A DNA stretch of 51,115 nt from Oligoflexia bacterium (GCA_903831745.1 CAIKYX010000197.1:1-51115); one strand, 5' to 3'. Positions 34,835 to 43,859 are shown, counted from the first letter of the stretch. The notes: a model not told the origin generated them from the letters alone. Numbers and translations: made by a program.

Positions 34835-35457
34835 TGTTTACCGGCATTATCCAAAAAGTTTCGACAGTTCGAGCGATCGAGCCTGGTCACGATTCGTTTG
34901 TGCTCAAGCTCGAGAATCGATTTGACTCCAAATCTGATCCGGTCGAATTAGGTGAAAGCATTGCGGTCAACGGCGTGTGCCTGACGGTGACTTCCTTTAA
35001 CGAAAGCAATTTAAGTTTTGACGTCAGCCCGGCAACACTCAATGTTACTGCCTTGGGACGTTTAAAAGCGGGCTCTCAAGTCAATCTCGAGAGGTCCCTT
35101 CGGATGGGTGACCGCTTATCTGGCCATTGGGTTCAAGGCCATGTTGATGGAACTGCCAGGGTGGTCGAAGTCAAAGCATTACATCAGGGCTATTTTGTGC
35201 TGACGATCAGCCTCAGTGAAAAGCCAGAACTTCTGCGCTATTGCGTTTCAAAAGGTTCGATCTCGATCGATGGCGTCTCGCTCACCATACAATCGCTTGA
35301 ACGGGATTCATTGACGTTTCAGTTAATTCCTCACACGTGGTCTGAAACGGCCTTCTCCGATTTAAAGGCTAGCGATTTAGTCAATATTGAGGTAGATATA
35401 TTGGCTAAGTACATCGAAAGATTTAAAGAATATGACCAAAGCCCCTTCCAAAAGTGA
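34834..35457 (+). CDS. ribE: Riboflavin synthase, alpha subunit
   Basis: The enzyme dismutates two 6,7-dimethyl-8-ribityllumazine molecules into riboflavin. The 207-residue protein starts with the invariant MFTGIIQ (from GTG at 34834, overlapping the previous stop). It consists of two lumazine-binding repeats: the first has GESIAVNGVCLTVTSF and FDVSPATL, the second HVDGTARV, KGSISIDGVSLTI and LIPHTWSETAF. Length is normal. It precedes ribBA, whose start overlaps by 26 bp. Confidence 0.95.
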   Translation: MFTGIIQKVSTVRAIEPGHDSFVLKLENRFDSKSDPVELGESIAVNGVCLTVTSFNESNLSFDVSPATLNVTALGRLKAGSQVNLERSLRMGDRLSGHWVQGHVDGTARVVEVKALHQGYFVLTISLSEKPELLRYCVSKGSISIDGVSLTIQSLERDSLTFQLIPHTWSETAFSDLKASDLVNIEVDILAKYIERFKEYDQSPFQK

Positions 35458-36688
35458 CTTCATTAGTCCTCGTCTCAAAAGTGCAATCGACGCCCTGAAA
35501 AAAGGTGAATTGGTCATTCTGATCGATAGTGAAGATCGCGAGAACGAGGGCGATCTTGTTTTGGCAGCTCAGTTTGCCACGGCGGAAAAAATAAATTTTT
35601 TAATTCGCCAAGCGTGCGGGCTCGTTTGTCTCGCTCTCGAAGCGAAGAAGATCGACCAGCTCGGATTGCCTCCGATGATTTCGGAAAATCAAACTCCACG
35701 AAAAACAGCGTTTACGGTTTCGATCGAAGCCGCGCACGGAGTCAGTACCGGAATCTCCGCTCAGGATCGTGCGCACACGATTCTCGTCGCAGCAGACCCA
35801 AAATCGACCCGCTCTGACATCGTTTGTCCGGGACATATTTTTCCACTGAGAGCAGCTCCAGGTGGAGTGCTTGAACGTGCAGGACACACAGAAGGTTCGA
35901 TTGAACTTTGTAAGATTGCAGGACTCGTTCCCGCTGCAGTAATTTGCGAAATCATCAATGAAGATGGCACCATGGCCCGCAAATCCGATCTCGAAACTTT
36001 TGGCAAGAAATTCGGCATACCTATTGTTACCATCGAAGAATTGATTGCGTATCGCACCATCACAGAAGACTGGATGGATGCGACTCATGCGGCCCGTTTT
36101 CCGCTTCGCTATTCTACGCCGGATGCAGGTCAATTCATGATCCGTGGCTTCCGCAATCGAATCACGGGCGCAGAACACGCGGTGCTTTCGACGCAGACTC
36201 GCGGAGATGTTCCCTTGGTTCGAATTCATTCGGAATGCCTGACCGGGGATAGTTTTGGTTCTCTCCGTTGCGATTGTGGCCAGCAACTGCAAGGCGCGAT
36301 CAGTATGATTTCGAAAGACGCCGAAGGCGGAGCCATCGTGTATTTGAAGAATCACGAAGGTCGTGGGATCGGGCTTTGGAATAAAATTGAAGCATATTCT
36401 CTGCAAGATGAAGGTAAAGACACGCTCGATGCAAATCTTGAACTGGGCTTTCATGCGGACGAGCGCCGTTATCACGAAGCCGCGAAAATCCTGCATTCTC
36501 TTGGAATCAATAAAATCCGTCTGTTGACGAACAACCCGCATAAGATCGAAGAACTCGAGCGATTAGGAATTCAGGTTGTAGAGCGTATTCCACTCGAGAC
36601 GCAGTATAATCCTGAGAATCAGCGTTATCTGCGAACCAAGCGCGAACGTTTTCAGCATTCACTGAATATCGAGACGCTCGACTCATGA
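35432..36688 (+). CDS. ribBA: Bifunctional 3,4-dihydroxy-2-butanone 4-phosphate synthase / GTP cyclohydrolase II
   Basis: A 418-residue fusion that makes both starting compounds of riboflavin. Residues 1-210 are the RibB domain ([12 protein letters not shown] metal-binding loop, [41 protein letters not shown]). From about 215 comes GTP cyclohydrolase II with zinc Cys residues in [16 protein letters not shown], the [13 protein letters not shown] motif, and [13 protein letters not shown]. The key residues of both domains appear present, although RAY of the common RibA motif reads EAY. Its stop overlaps ribH by 4 bp. Confidence 0.96.
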   Translation: MTKAPSKSDFISPRLKSAIDALKKGELVILIDSEDRENEGDLVLAAQFATAEKINFLIRQACGLVCLALEAKKIDQLGLPPMISENQTPRKTAFTVSIEAAHGVSTGISAQDRAHTILVAADPKSTRSDIVCPGHIFPLRAAPGGVLERAGHTEGSIELCKIAGLVPAAVICEIINEDGTMARKSDLETFGKKFGIPIVTIEELIAYRTITEDWMDATHAARFPLRYSTPDAGQFMIRGFRNRITGAEHAVLSTQTRGDVPLVRIHSECLTGDSFGSLRCDCGQQLQGAISMISKDAEGGAIVYLKNHEGRGIGLWNKIEAYSLQDEGKDTLDANLELGFHADERRYHEAAKILHSLGINKIRLLTNNPHKIEELERLGIQVVERIPLETQYNPENQRYLRTKRERFQHSLNIETLDS

Positions 36689-37122
36689 AGCTCGCCATCG
36701 TTATTAGTCAGTTTAACCCTGAAGTAACCGACGGACTCAAGCACGGAGCAATGCAACTCCTTACTGAGAAAGCCTTTCCGGTAGCCAATGTCAGTGTTTA
36801 TGAAGCTCCGGGGGCCTTTGAGATTCCGCTCATCGCCCAGACCTTGGCGCAGACGAAGAAATTTTCAGGCATTATTTGTCTGGGCTGTGTGATCAAGGGC
36901 GATACTGCACATTTCGAGTTCATATCTTTGGGCGCAACACTAGGCATTCAGCAAGCATCCTTGGCAGCAGGTATTCCTATCACTTTTGGGATTCTAACGA
37001 CTTACACCGACGAGCAGGCCAAAGTACGCTCTTTGCCGGATGCAAACAACAAGGGCCGCGAAGCAGCTCTTGCGTGCCTCGAGGCCCTCGAAACTTTAAA
37101 AACGATTAAGCAGTCTGTCTAA
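36685..37122 (+). CDS. ribH: 6,7-dimethyl-8-ribityllumazine synthase
   Basis: This enzyme condenses the RibA and RibB products into lumazine. The 145-residue protein has VISQFNPEVTDGLKHGA at the substrate site, VYEAPGAFEIP, GCVIKGDTAHFEFIS with the catalytic His, and PITFGILTTYTDEQA. Length is at the usual 140-155. ATGA overlap with ribBA indicates coupled translation. nusB, often next in such operons, is absent; instead a convergent hibernation-factor gene overlaps its end by 4 bp. Confidence 0.96.
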   Translation: MKLAIVISQFNPEVTDGLKHGAMQLLTEKAFPVANVSVYEAPGAFEIPLIAQTLAQTKKFSGIICLGCVIKGDTAHFEFISLGATLGIQQASLAAGIPITFGILTTYTDEQAKVRSLPDANNKGREAALACLEALETLKTIKQSV

Positions 37123-37439
37123 GCGATGACCCGGGTAGACCGTGGCGCTGCCTGGCGATCTTTGCTGATTTCCTTATTCTTGCGGAGTTGGCGCTCGAGA
37201 TGGTCAATGACCTCGTCAATGGCGCTGTACATGGTCTCTGTCCTGGCTTCCGCAAAAAATTCCATATGATCACCGGTCAGGTGGCAATGGGCCGTATGAT
37301 CGAGCTTCTCGACACTGAAGTTCCAATCGAGGTTCATTTTACCGTCGAAATATTTTTTGAGTTTTTCAGATTTTTTATGAGTGGTGGCTTCCAAGCCGTC
37401 GGTTGATTCGAGATGTTTGTAACTGATCTTGATGTTCAT
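37119..37439 (-). CDS. hpf: Ribosome hibernation-promoting factor / RaiA-like
   Basis: A short HPF/RaiA-type protein (about 106 residues) that binds the 30S decoding region and silences ribosomes. The start is placed at ATG 37437-37439 (MNIKISYKHLESTD, the family opening) rather than at an upstream ATG at 37499. Visible family features: KKSEKLKKYF, the DHTAHCHLTGDHMEFFAEA strand and the helix MYSAIDEVIDHLERQLRKNK. It lacks the C-terminal dimerisation domain of long HPF, so it is the short type. The 3' end overlaps ribH by 4 bp in convergent orientation. Confidence 0.9.
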   Translation of the reverse strand: MNIKISYKHLESTDGLEATTHKKSEKLKKYFDGKMNLDWNFSVEKLDHTAHCHLTGDHMEFFAEARTETMYSAIDEVIDHLERQLRKNKEISKDRQAAPRSTRVIA

Positions 37440-37559
37440 GTTGAAACTCACTTTCTTCAAATCGGAAAATCCGTATTTGGATCTTCCCTGTCTTTTCATT
37501 TTACTCCCTTTTTGCAGAAAGTGAATTCCACTTCCGCGATATTTTTTTGATCAAAATTG

Positions 37560-37575
37560 TGGCACGGAGTATGCG
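37560..37575 (+). promoter_or_regulatory. Sigma-54 promoter candidate for the LysR-thioredoxin pair
   Basis: TGGCACG-GAGT-ATGCG matches the full -24 box and the GC of the -12 box (TTGCW consensus; first T is A, last base G). It lies 88 bp upstream of the LysR start at 37663, with a predicted RNA start near 37586. Confidence 0.55.
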
Positions 37576-37662
37576 TGATTCAATGAGAGCGATTTAATAG
37601 CGCCAAAATTGTGCAGGCTTTCCTTTTTACAAAGCCCTTCTCGTCATGATAGGTATTGGCCT

Positions 37663-38511
37663 ATGATTCCTACCGAGACAGAACTGACCCATTTCTCTGA
37701 AGTTTACCACACTCGTCATTTTACCCGGGCCTCGGTCAAGTTAGGAATTGCGCAGCCATCCTTGACACAAAGTATTTTGCGGCTCGAGGAGAAGCTCAAT
37801 ACCAACCTGTTCTTTCGTACCAAGCAGGGCTGCGTGCCAACGCCTTCTGCCGAACAGTTGTTCGAAAAAGTGGCGCGCATGCGTGAACTCTGGTCCGAGA
37901 TTTCTGCCCAAGTTCAGAATGTCAAAGAAGGACTCAACGGAACTTTTCGCCTGGGGTGCCATCAAAGTGTCGGGGCGTATTCGCTGCCTAATTTCTTTCG
38001 GGCACTCTCCGAAAGTGCACCCGGCATTCAGGTTAAGCTTCATCATGATTGGTCGAGAAATATTGCCGAGAAAATTCTAAATTATGAACTCGATATTGGA
38101 TTTGTGGTTAATCCCGTGAAGCATCGTGATTTGGTGTTGATCCGTCTCGGAACCGATGAGGTCGCTTTTTGGAAGAAAAAAGGAAGCAAGCCGTTTCCGC
38201 GAATTTTCGCAGACAGTAATCTGTTTCAGGTGCAGTCACTGTTAGGTAAAAATAATCGTAAGGAATTTACGGATTGGCCGATTGTCGAAACCGGAAGCCT
38301 CGAATTGATTCGAAGTCTCGTGTTAAGCGGCGCAGGAGTGGGTGTATTGCCCGAGCGGGTTGCTCTGGCAGAGGGGGCCGCGCTCGAGCGCTATAACGCG
38401 ACTCTTCCGGTTTTTAAGGACGAGATTTTTCTCGTATTTCGTCCGGAGGTTCTTAAGACAGCCGCTGGAAAAGCGCTGATTCTAGCCGGAAAGTTAGCAT
38501 TGAACTCATGA
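37663..38511 (+). CDS. LysR-family transcriptional regulator
   Basis: A protein of about 282 residues from ATG 37663 (an in-frame ATG at 37609 adds 18 unlikely residues). The N-terminal winged helix is clear: ELTHFSEVYHTRHFTRASVKLGIAQPSLTQSILRLEEKLNTNLFFRT. The effector-binding domain (about 85-280) has two Rossmann-like lobes, the LGCHQSVGAYSLP opening and the ILNYELDIGFVVNP and SGAGVGVLPE motifs. The effector is unknown. It overlaps the downstream thioredoxin-like gene by 4 bp; a regulator translationally coupled to its probable target is unusual, as LysR genes are commonly divergent from targets. Confidence 0.9.
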   Translation: MIPTETELTHFSEVYHTRHFTRASVKLGIAQPSLTQSILRLEEKLNTNLFFRTKQGCVPTPSAEQLFEKVARMRELWSEISAQVQNVKEGLNGTFRLGCHQSVGAYSLPNFFRALSESAPGIQVKLHHDWSRNIAEKILNYELDIGFVVNPVKHRDLVLIRLGTDEVAFWKKKGSKPFPRIFADSNLFQVQSLLGKNNRKEFTDWPIVETGSLELIRSLVLSGAGVGVLPERVALAEGAALERYNATLPVFKDEIFLVFRPEVLKTAAGKALILAGKLALNS

Positions 38512-39011
38512 AGTACTTTTTGATCCTGATGTTCATTTTTTTTCTTACAGACGCGCGTGCTGATAAATTACGTCTCGACTCGATTCATGGTGCTGCGCCA
38601 GAGTTAGTATTATCCAATGGTAAAACGCAAGATCGGTTGAGCCAACACCGCGGTCATCCGTTAATTCTACATTTTTGGGCGGACTGGTGTTCCTCATGTC
38701 TGAAGGAGTTGCCCCAACTGAAAAGTCTGGTCGATCAGGCAAAAGAAAAAGACATCTATTTTTTGCCGGTATCCGCAGGCGAGCCAGAAAAAGAAGCCGA
38801 GGCGAGAAAATTTATTACTGCCATTCCTGGCAATTTCGAGTTTTGGAAGCCCGTAGAAAAAAAGGCTCTCACTCCGTATCTGACGTGGGGGTTGCCGGTG
38901 ACTTACTTTATTTCTAAGGACGGAGAGCTTCTGTCGCGAGCCCTCGGGGCGCGCGATTGGTCTACGGCAGATGATCTAGGTGCCGTGATGAATAAGATCT
39001 TCAAGAAATGA
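38508..39011 (+). CDS. Exported TlpA-like thioredoxin
   Basis: A 167-residue periplasmic thioredoxin-fold protein with a signal peptide (to about 18, DARA). The redox motif WCSSC has Cys61 and Cys64, and the cis-Pro segment is GLPVTYF near residue 128. It ends with an ARDWS segment typical of TlpA/ResA-type proteins. It likely reduces or maintains disulfides, for instance in cytochrome maturation or in the Cys-rich exported proteins here; the partner is not evident. It is coupled to the LysR gene (ATGA overlap). Confidence 0.88.
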   Translation: MKYFLILMFIFFLTDARADKLRLDSIHGAAPELVLSNGKTQDRLSQHRGHPLILHFWADWCSSCLKELPQLKSLVDQAKEKDIYFLPVSAGEPEKEAEARKFITAIPGNFEFWKPVEKKALTPYLTWGLPVTYFISKDGELLSRALGARDWSTADDLGAVMNKIFKK

Positions 39012-39096
39012 GTCTTGGGTTAACGAAAGCTGTTGAATTCTGTGCTTTAAAGATCCTGATTTATGTTTTCATCTAATCGGCTTATGATTCGGCTGG

Positions 39097-39966
39097 ATGA
39101 GGATTAAAAAGTCTCTATTTGTCTTAGTGACCGGAATATTGAGCTATTCAAATGCTCATGCATTTTGCGCGGGCGAAATCGCGTTCCAAGAAGTGTCGAA
39201 TACGACGAACGATGTATGGTACGGAAAAAAGCTGAACGGACAATGGGTGGGAACGGCTACTCACGTAAACGTCCATCCCGAACCGCACTTAGTCGAGAAA
39301 TTTGATTACGATTGCCAGGGGCAGCTGATTCGACACCAGTTATATTACGACGGAGCAAAAGTAATCCGAACATTTGTTGCTCCCGGGTCACCCCATTTGC
39401 AACAACTCGAGTTTGTGAGTTCGGATCAAAAGAATAGAATTTCATTGAATGCCGACGGAAGTGATCGCGAGAATTTTTTGGCGGGATCATTCACTCCGGC
39501 AGTAAAAACCATCATCGAAACCTATCAAAAGCAGCGTGAAAAATTAAGATGGGATTTAATGTGGCATTCGGACACGGTTCTCCGAAAGGCGTTGGTGTTC
39601 ATACCGGATGATGTTCAATATCCGCTGGGTGCTTGTTTCGCTTATATTCGAAACAATAATCATGATGGGCTGTATAATGCCGAAAGTCCGTTTATGGAAT
39701 CGGCGAAGGATCATATCCAAACGATTCATGGTGAGACGGGGCTAAAGTTTCATACTTGGATCGAGGTGCATGGCCCCGGAAAAGCAACCCCGGTAAACTA
39801 TGAGATCAACGCCTACTTGATTAAGAATTTGGTAAATTACTCTGCAAACCTGCTTTGGTTGGCGGTGAATGCGTCGAATATCGAGGTCGACACATCTTTT
39901 GTAAATTCACAGGTACTCGAGCAGTGTTTGAGTCCTTTGCTGATCGAGCAGATCCGCAGTCACTGA
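39097..39966 (+). CDS. Secreted protein, function unknown
   Basis: A 289-residue exported protein. The signal peptide ends near NAHA-F (residue 22). The N-terminal third is beta-rich, with three repeated-type turns (NGQWVGTATHVN, CQGQLIRHQLYYDG, ENFLAGSF). The C-terminal part is mixed, with Cys at about 50, 180 and 280. No motif of a known enzyme was recognised. It is convergent with the 39977-41170 gene, with an 10-bp gap, and its promoter probably lies in the 85 bp after the thioredoxin gene. Confidence 0.6.
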   Translation: MRIKKSLFVLVTGILSYSNAHAFCAGEIAFQEVSNTTNDVWYGKKLNGQWVGTATHVNVHPEPHLVEKFDYDCQGQLIRHQLYYDGAKVIRTFVAPGSPHLQQLEFVSSDQKNRISLNADGSDRENFLAGSFTPAVKTIIETYQKQREKLRWDLMWHSDTVLRKALVFIPDDVQYPLGACFAYIRNNNHDGLYNAESPFMESAKDHIQTIHGETGLKFHTWIEVHGPGKATPVNYEINAYLIKNLVNYSANLLWLAVNASNIEVDTSFVNSQVLEQCLSPLLIEQIRSH

Positions 39967-39976
39967 GCCTGCCTCA

Positions 39977-41170
39977 TCAATGGGTGCCTTCGTCCGAGCA
40001 GGTCATCACTGGTGTGGTTTTGATCAATTTGATGAATTTTTCGAGATATTCGTGTGAATTTCCTGTTAGATTTTGGGATGCCAAAAATGATTCCGCTAAA
40101 TGGGTAAGTTGATCGACTTCGAGAGTAGAGAGTTGGTCAGAGCGCTTTTCGCTCGCTTGCATGAACCAATAGGCAAATGAGTTTTCGATCTCAGCGGGCG
40201 GTTGTGCTGTGGCAATCTGAATTTGAGTCTTGAGATCCTTTAGAAAAAAGAAAGGTTTATCTCTGAGTTCGGTGTCAATCACATAGCGTTTTTGCGTTCG
40301 GACTAAAATGGGATAGTAAACTTCGAGGTCTGAGTGCGGAACATAGGCAGATTTATAAAAGAAGAGTAAATCAAAAAGTCGTGGGTCTTGTTCAATTTTG
40401 GTGCCGATTTTAATTCTATAGCTGGGGTCATTTGCCAGACGTGCAAGAATAGAAGGGGCGAGTGGAAAGCCTGCTTCTAGGGTCATATTTCGGTACCAGC
40501 TTTTTAAATCCAGCGCTGGATTAAAGCTGTTTTCGTTCAAAAAATCACGTTCAAGGCCGGTTTGATGGACGGCCACCCAGTGGCTCAGGCGGTGTTGAAA
40601 CGCATCTCGTGTTTCGAGAGGAGAATCGGTAAGATCGTCATAGTATGCCAGATTATGCGGAAAGAAGTGTTTGTATGCGTACCAATCTTCGCGCGAACGA
40701 ATGGTCGCAGGCATGCGAGTGAATTTTTGTTCCCAGGTCAGACCAGAGACGCTTTTTTCATAAGCCTGGTAAGTGATTTTCAGGTGGGTGGTCAGCGTTT
40801 TAAAATCGTGAGAGCTTTCGAGGTCTTTCCAGAGCTTTTCGGCAATGGCGTAACCATTTTCGGGTTTGAGATTGATGTGGTTGATCGCGTTTTGATAATA
40901 CGGAAGTGCGATGGTTTTTTTAAGCAGGGCTTCGAGATGAAATCCTTCTTGATTCATCGGGCCCAGAATATCGACTAGGCCTCTTTCGGCGTCCTGATAG
41001 AAGGCCTGGTTGATGGAAGCGGTTTCGCCGTGCAAACGGACTTCTTCGAGCCAATGTTTGGCTGATTTTTGAATTCTTGAGCCGAGTGAGCTCAGATCGC
41101 TTTCTTCAGGAAAAGCCCATGTAAAATTGGGGATCAGCAGTAATGCGAAAAAAATAATCCGTTTAAGCAA
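39977..41170 (-). CDS. Secreted helical protein, function unknown
   Basis: A 397-residue exported protein beginning at a TTG (41168-41170), since no ATG lies upstream before an in-frame TAA. The signal peptide ends near TWAFP (residue 19). The rest is predominantly helical, rich in Leu, His, Tyr and Trp, with few Cys (one near the end, VMTCSDEG). No family was recognised; the uniform helical composition suggests a solenoid or all-alpha domain. Region 41171-41246 between it and the TetR gene is AT-rich. Confidence 0.55.
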   Translation of the reverse strand: MLKRIIFFALLLIPNFTWAFPEESDLSSLGSRIQKSAKHWLEEVRLHGETASINQAFYQDAERGLVDILGPMNQEGFHLEALLKKTIALPYYQNAINHINLKPENGYAIAEKLWKDLESSHDFKTLTTHLKITYQAYEKSVSGLTWEQKFTRMPATIRSREDWYAYKHFFPHNLAYYDDLTDSPLETRDAFQHRLSHWVAVHQTGLERDFLNENSFNPALDLKSWYRNMTLEAGFPLAPSILARLANDPSYRIKIGTKIEQDPRLFDLLFFYKSAYVPHSDLEVYYPILVRTQKRYVIDTELRDKPFFFLKDLKTQIQIATAQPPAEIENSFAYWFMQASEKRSDQLSTLEVDQLTHLAESFLASQNLTGNSHEYLEKFIKLIKTTPVMTCSDEGTH

Positions 41171-41246
41171 GGCAGCATCTTAGCATATGGGTGATCAAAA
41201 CAATATGGTAATTTTTAAATTAAAGAAGTTGCTTTTTTGAGAGGTC

Positions 41247-41852
41247 TTACGCTTGAGCACCAAGCGCAGTCAACACGATGCCTTCAATACTCTTCAGGTA
41301 ATAATCAATTGGCAGATCTTTTTTCTCGCAGCCGAACATCAGCATGTGGCCGGTAATTTCGGATTGGATGAAGTAGGCGAGATCGAGAACGGTTCTGCCT
41401 TCGGGAATCTTAAAGACTCCTTGTTCGACGCCCCGGTAAATCATCAGGCAGATGCGGTCGCGTCCGCCCTTACGCAATTCCGTATTCAGGTTTTCAAAAG
41501 TTTTCGAGCGGGATGACATGTAATAGAAATAGAGCCAGATGTTCAAGCTCTCAGGGCGTTCCTTGGCCCAAATCAGCGGGCCTTTGACGTATTCCCGCAT
41601 CCATTTAGCGGGATGGGCAAGGTGCTTTGTGGCTTCGCGGAGATTGTACTCTTTCAGCTCTTGCATGATCTTCAGGGTGACATCGCGATGGAGGTCTTCC
41701 ATGTCCTGGTAGTAGTAATGAATTAATGGAGCTGGGACTTTGGCGGCCTTTGCCACATCAATAAAACGGGTAAAGGCGGCGCCTTTTTCGATAAAGAGCT
41801 TGAGTGCTGCTTCGATGATTTTTTCTTTACGATCGGTTTCTACTTTTGCCAT
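41247..41852 (-). CDS. TetR-family transcriptional regulator
   Basis: A 201-residue repressor-type protein. The helix-turn-helix is KEKIIEAALKLFIEKGAAFTRFIDVAKAAKVPAPLIHYYYQDMEDLHRDV, followed by an all-helical ligand domain whose ligand is unknown. The usual TTV(R/A)DIA segment reads TRFIDVA. A perfect palindrome at 41885-41908 just upstream is a probable operator, pointing to autoregulation and perhaps control of the divergent HTH gene at 42068. It might also control fatty-acid genes, but this is a guess. Confidence 0.9.
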   Translation of the reverse strand: MAKVETDRKEKIIEAALKLFIEKGAAFTRFIDVAKAAKVPAPLIHYYYQDMEDLHRDVTLKIMQELKEYNLREATKHLAHPAKWMREYVKGPLIWAKERPESLNIWLYFYYMSSRSKTFENLNTELRKGGRDRICLMIYRGVEQGVFKIPEGRTVLDLAYFIQSEITGHMLMFGCEKKDLPIDYYLKSIEGIVLTALGAQA

Positions 41853-41884
41853 GTCATTTTTCTTGTCGGTTTAACTTAAGATAA

Positions 41885-41908
41885 ACTTTATTTTATGATT
41901 AATAAAGT
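41885..41908. promoter_or_regulatory. Palindromic operator candidate for the TetR regulator
   Basis: ACTTTATT-N8-AATAAAGT, perfect 8-bp arms, 33 bp upstream of the TetR start codon in a very AT-rich 215-bp divergent region. Its position suits autorepression. Confidence 0.55.
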
Positions 41909-42067
41909 CAAAAAAAGGAATTTATTATGCAATTTGTGGCTTTTTTAAACTATTTTGGTGTGTTTTGAGTGACCTTATAATTCATTTTTATATTAAAAGT
42001 AAAAAAAAATTGAACTTTAATAAATATGCAAGTATGATCCCGCGAAGACACTGATGGTGGAGGATTT

Positions 42068-42436
42068 ATGACTTACAAGCGGCTGATTCGTTCGAAAATC
42101 GAGGCATATCGCGAGCAGAATTCAAACTTTACGTTTTCGCTTTTGGCGAATGAACTGAAGATTGAACCGAGTTACCTCTCGCGCTTCTTCAGTTCCAAGA
42201 GCATTCACTTTTCTGATGAGTTGCTTTACCGAATGCTGAAGCGGATTGAACTGAAGGAACTCGAAATCGATTACCTTTTTTTGCTGAAGGATATGGAGCG
42301 CGCCCAGCACCCCGATCGCAGGCGCTTTTTGTTGCTTAAAGTCCGGGCCCATCGCCTCTCGCTGTGGAAAGACCGTTTGCATGAGCTTAAAAAGCAGCTT
42401 TCTGAATTAGGTACGTTAGTTGATCGCATTACCTAG
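42068..42436 (+). CDS. Small helix-turn-helix protein
   Basis: A 122-residue basic protein. Residues 10-40 contain a helix-turn-helix-like segment (FSLLANELKIEPSYLSRFFSSK), then a helical region (ELLYRMLKRIELKELEIDYLF), and a basic, coiled C terminus. The first half resembles the N terminus of TIGR02147-type proteins found in Bdellovibrio and Fibrobacter, but the longer domain of that family is missing, so it may be a shortened relative. GGAGG precedes the ATG by 4 bp. Its target is unknown; it is divergent from the TetR gene. Confidence 0.65.
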   Translation: MTYKRLIRSKIEAYREQNSNFTFSLLANELKIEPSYLSRFFSSKSIHFSDELLYRMLKRIELKELEIDYLFLLKDMERAQHPDRRRFLLLKVRAHRLSLWKDRLHELKKQLSELGTLVDRIT

Positions 42437-42552
42437 TGGCCCATTACTGATCACCGTGATTGCACGCTAGCTCAATGAAATCCGTCTATAGTGCGATGAT
42501 TGACTGTAATGCTTTTACAGAATCAGTCAGGTACTGTAAGCTTCAGTTCAAA

Positions 42553-43185
42553 ATGAACTTCATGAAGCTTTTAAAAAGACGGGTACTGAGAGCATCCGCA
42601 TTGATTCTTTGCCTTCAAATGCTCGGCACGCACGCGTATGCGAAGGGCGGTCTTTTTGAGCGCGTCACTATTTTCAATATCTGTAATGTTTATTCATCGC
42701 TTCAGACTCGATTTCTTGGTTTGTTGCGCGTTGAAAATGCTCAACGCCAATTAGAAGCAAAAAATTTGGTTAAAAAGATTGTGGATGGAAAGTTTCATCT
42801 GAAATCCGAGAGTGGTAGTGCGCAGGACGCTTCCTTTTTTCGAGAGAGTGACTATCGATCGTTCAAGAACACTACGGGTGTAAATGAAGTCAAAGGCCAT
42901 CTCAAGACTTTGGGGTTTACAGAAGATAACGATCTTCATGTTCTAGATGTTCCATTTGGTTCAACGACCTTAGAAATGCAAATCAAAGTAAATTACGATG
43001 TTAAATATACGCCTGGTGCACCCATTTTTATTCAAGATGACAGAAATGACGGCGTCTTTACCAATTCTATGGGACGCGGCGAACAACGCGGAGAATTTTA
43101 TTATGGCCGCCTGCCAGGGACGAGCACCAAGACGATTAAAGATATCGAAGTGCGTTTTGTTAACGATGGACGATGGGCAATTTGA
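42553..43185 (+). CDS. Exported protein, 5' part of a gene interrupted by TGA
   Basis: From ATG 42553 (42562 is an alternative; the GTG at 42460 is improbable) the protein has a signal peptide ending near AYAKG. A domain of about 180 residues follows, including strands such as TTLEMQIKVNYDVKYTPGAPIFIQDD and ending DGRWAI before the TGA at 43183-43185. The same frame continues openly to 43617 without any shift, so the original protein was about 354 residues. TGG (Trp) to TGA explains the stop. The family was not recognised. Confidence 0.7.
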   Translation: MNFMKLLKRRVLRASALILCLQMLGTHAYAKGGLFERVTIFNICNVYSSLQTRFLGLLRVENAQRQLEAKNLVKKIVDGKFHLKSESGSAQDASFFRESDYRSFKNTTGVNEVKGHLKTLGFTEDNDLHVLDVPFGSTTLEMQIKVNYDVKYTPGAPIFIQDDRNDGVFTNSMGRGEQRGEFYYGRLPGTSTKTIKDIEVRFVNDGRWAI

Positions 43186-43617
43186 CAAAATGGATTTTCG
43201 GAGACGGTCGCTCATCCCCCATATCGGGGAAGTTTTTATTCATACGATACCATTTCAGATCGCACCGAGCTTGCGGTCGATTTGACTCGTGATCAACTGA
43301 AGATTTTCCGTGCGAACGGATTTGAAAATATTCACCCAGAATGGAATGGTTACGTACCCGTCGTAGACATGAGTGTGACCCGCGGAAACGGTTTATTGAC
43401 CGATACAGATCCTATTTATTTGAATCTCGATGTTCGTGGCCATTTTTTAGTCTATTTCTACAATCTCGTCAGGGTCATGAAGTTATCAGAATCTAATTTC
43501 AATTCACTCCGGCAGGCAACGCCTCGTTATCGGGGAATCTACATGTTGAAGGATGGCAAATACCCATACTATGAGCCTAGAGACGGCCAGCCTTACGCAC
43601 TCGAATCATCGCCGTAA
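43186..43617 (+). pseudogene. 3' part of the TGA-interrupted exported-protein gene
   Basis: The 143 codons after the TGA continue the frame of the 42553 gene. The stretch QNGFSETVAHPPYRGSF to DLTRDQLKIF lies between the stop and the first internal ATG at 43282. The segment ends PYALESSP. No separate ribosome-binding site is seen at 43282, so it is most simply the remaining part of one broken or read-through gene. It is beta-rich, with motifs such as DPIYLNLDVRGHFLVYFY. Confidence 0.65.
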
Positions 43618-43859
43618 GTAGATCCGAAAGGTCGTTTCCGTGATTATAGTAAAACCGGAATAATGGGAGTAATCGCCATTACTTCATGTGATTGAGTGTT
43701 TTTCATATTAAATCAATTTCATTAAAACAATTGCTCTCCGCTTGCATCGAAACTTCGACGCACATTGGCTAGATTGGTCGAAATCACAGAGGGGGATTCG
43801 ATCCTGGCGGATGGTCTGACAGGGGGGGAGCTTCCAAGTTTTAAGAGAGAGAGAAAAAA

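Noticed and set aside
34700-34840. FMN riboswitch before ribE
   Set aside because: ribE starts inside the end of the lolC-type gene; no conserved FMN aptamer elements are seen.
35600-36541. Long minus-strand open frame (313 codons) opposite ribBA
   Set aside because: The plus frame is a clear RibBA with all motifs; the opposite frame has shadow composition (many Cys, Phe, Arg) and no family resemblance.
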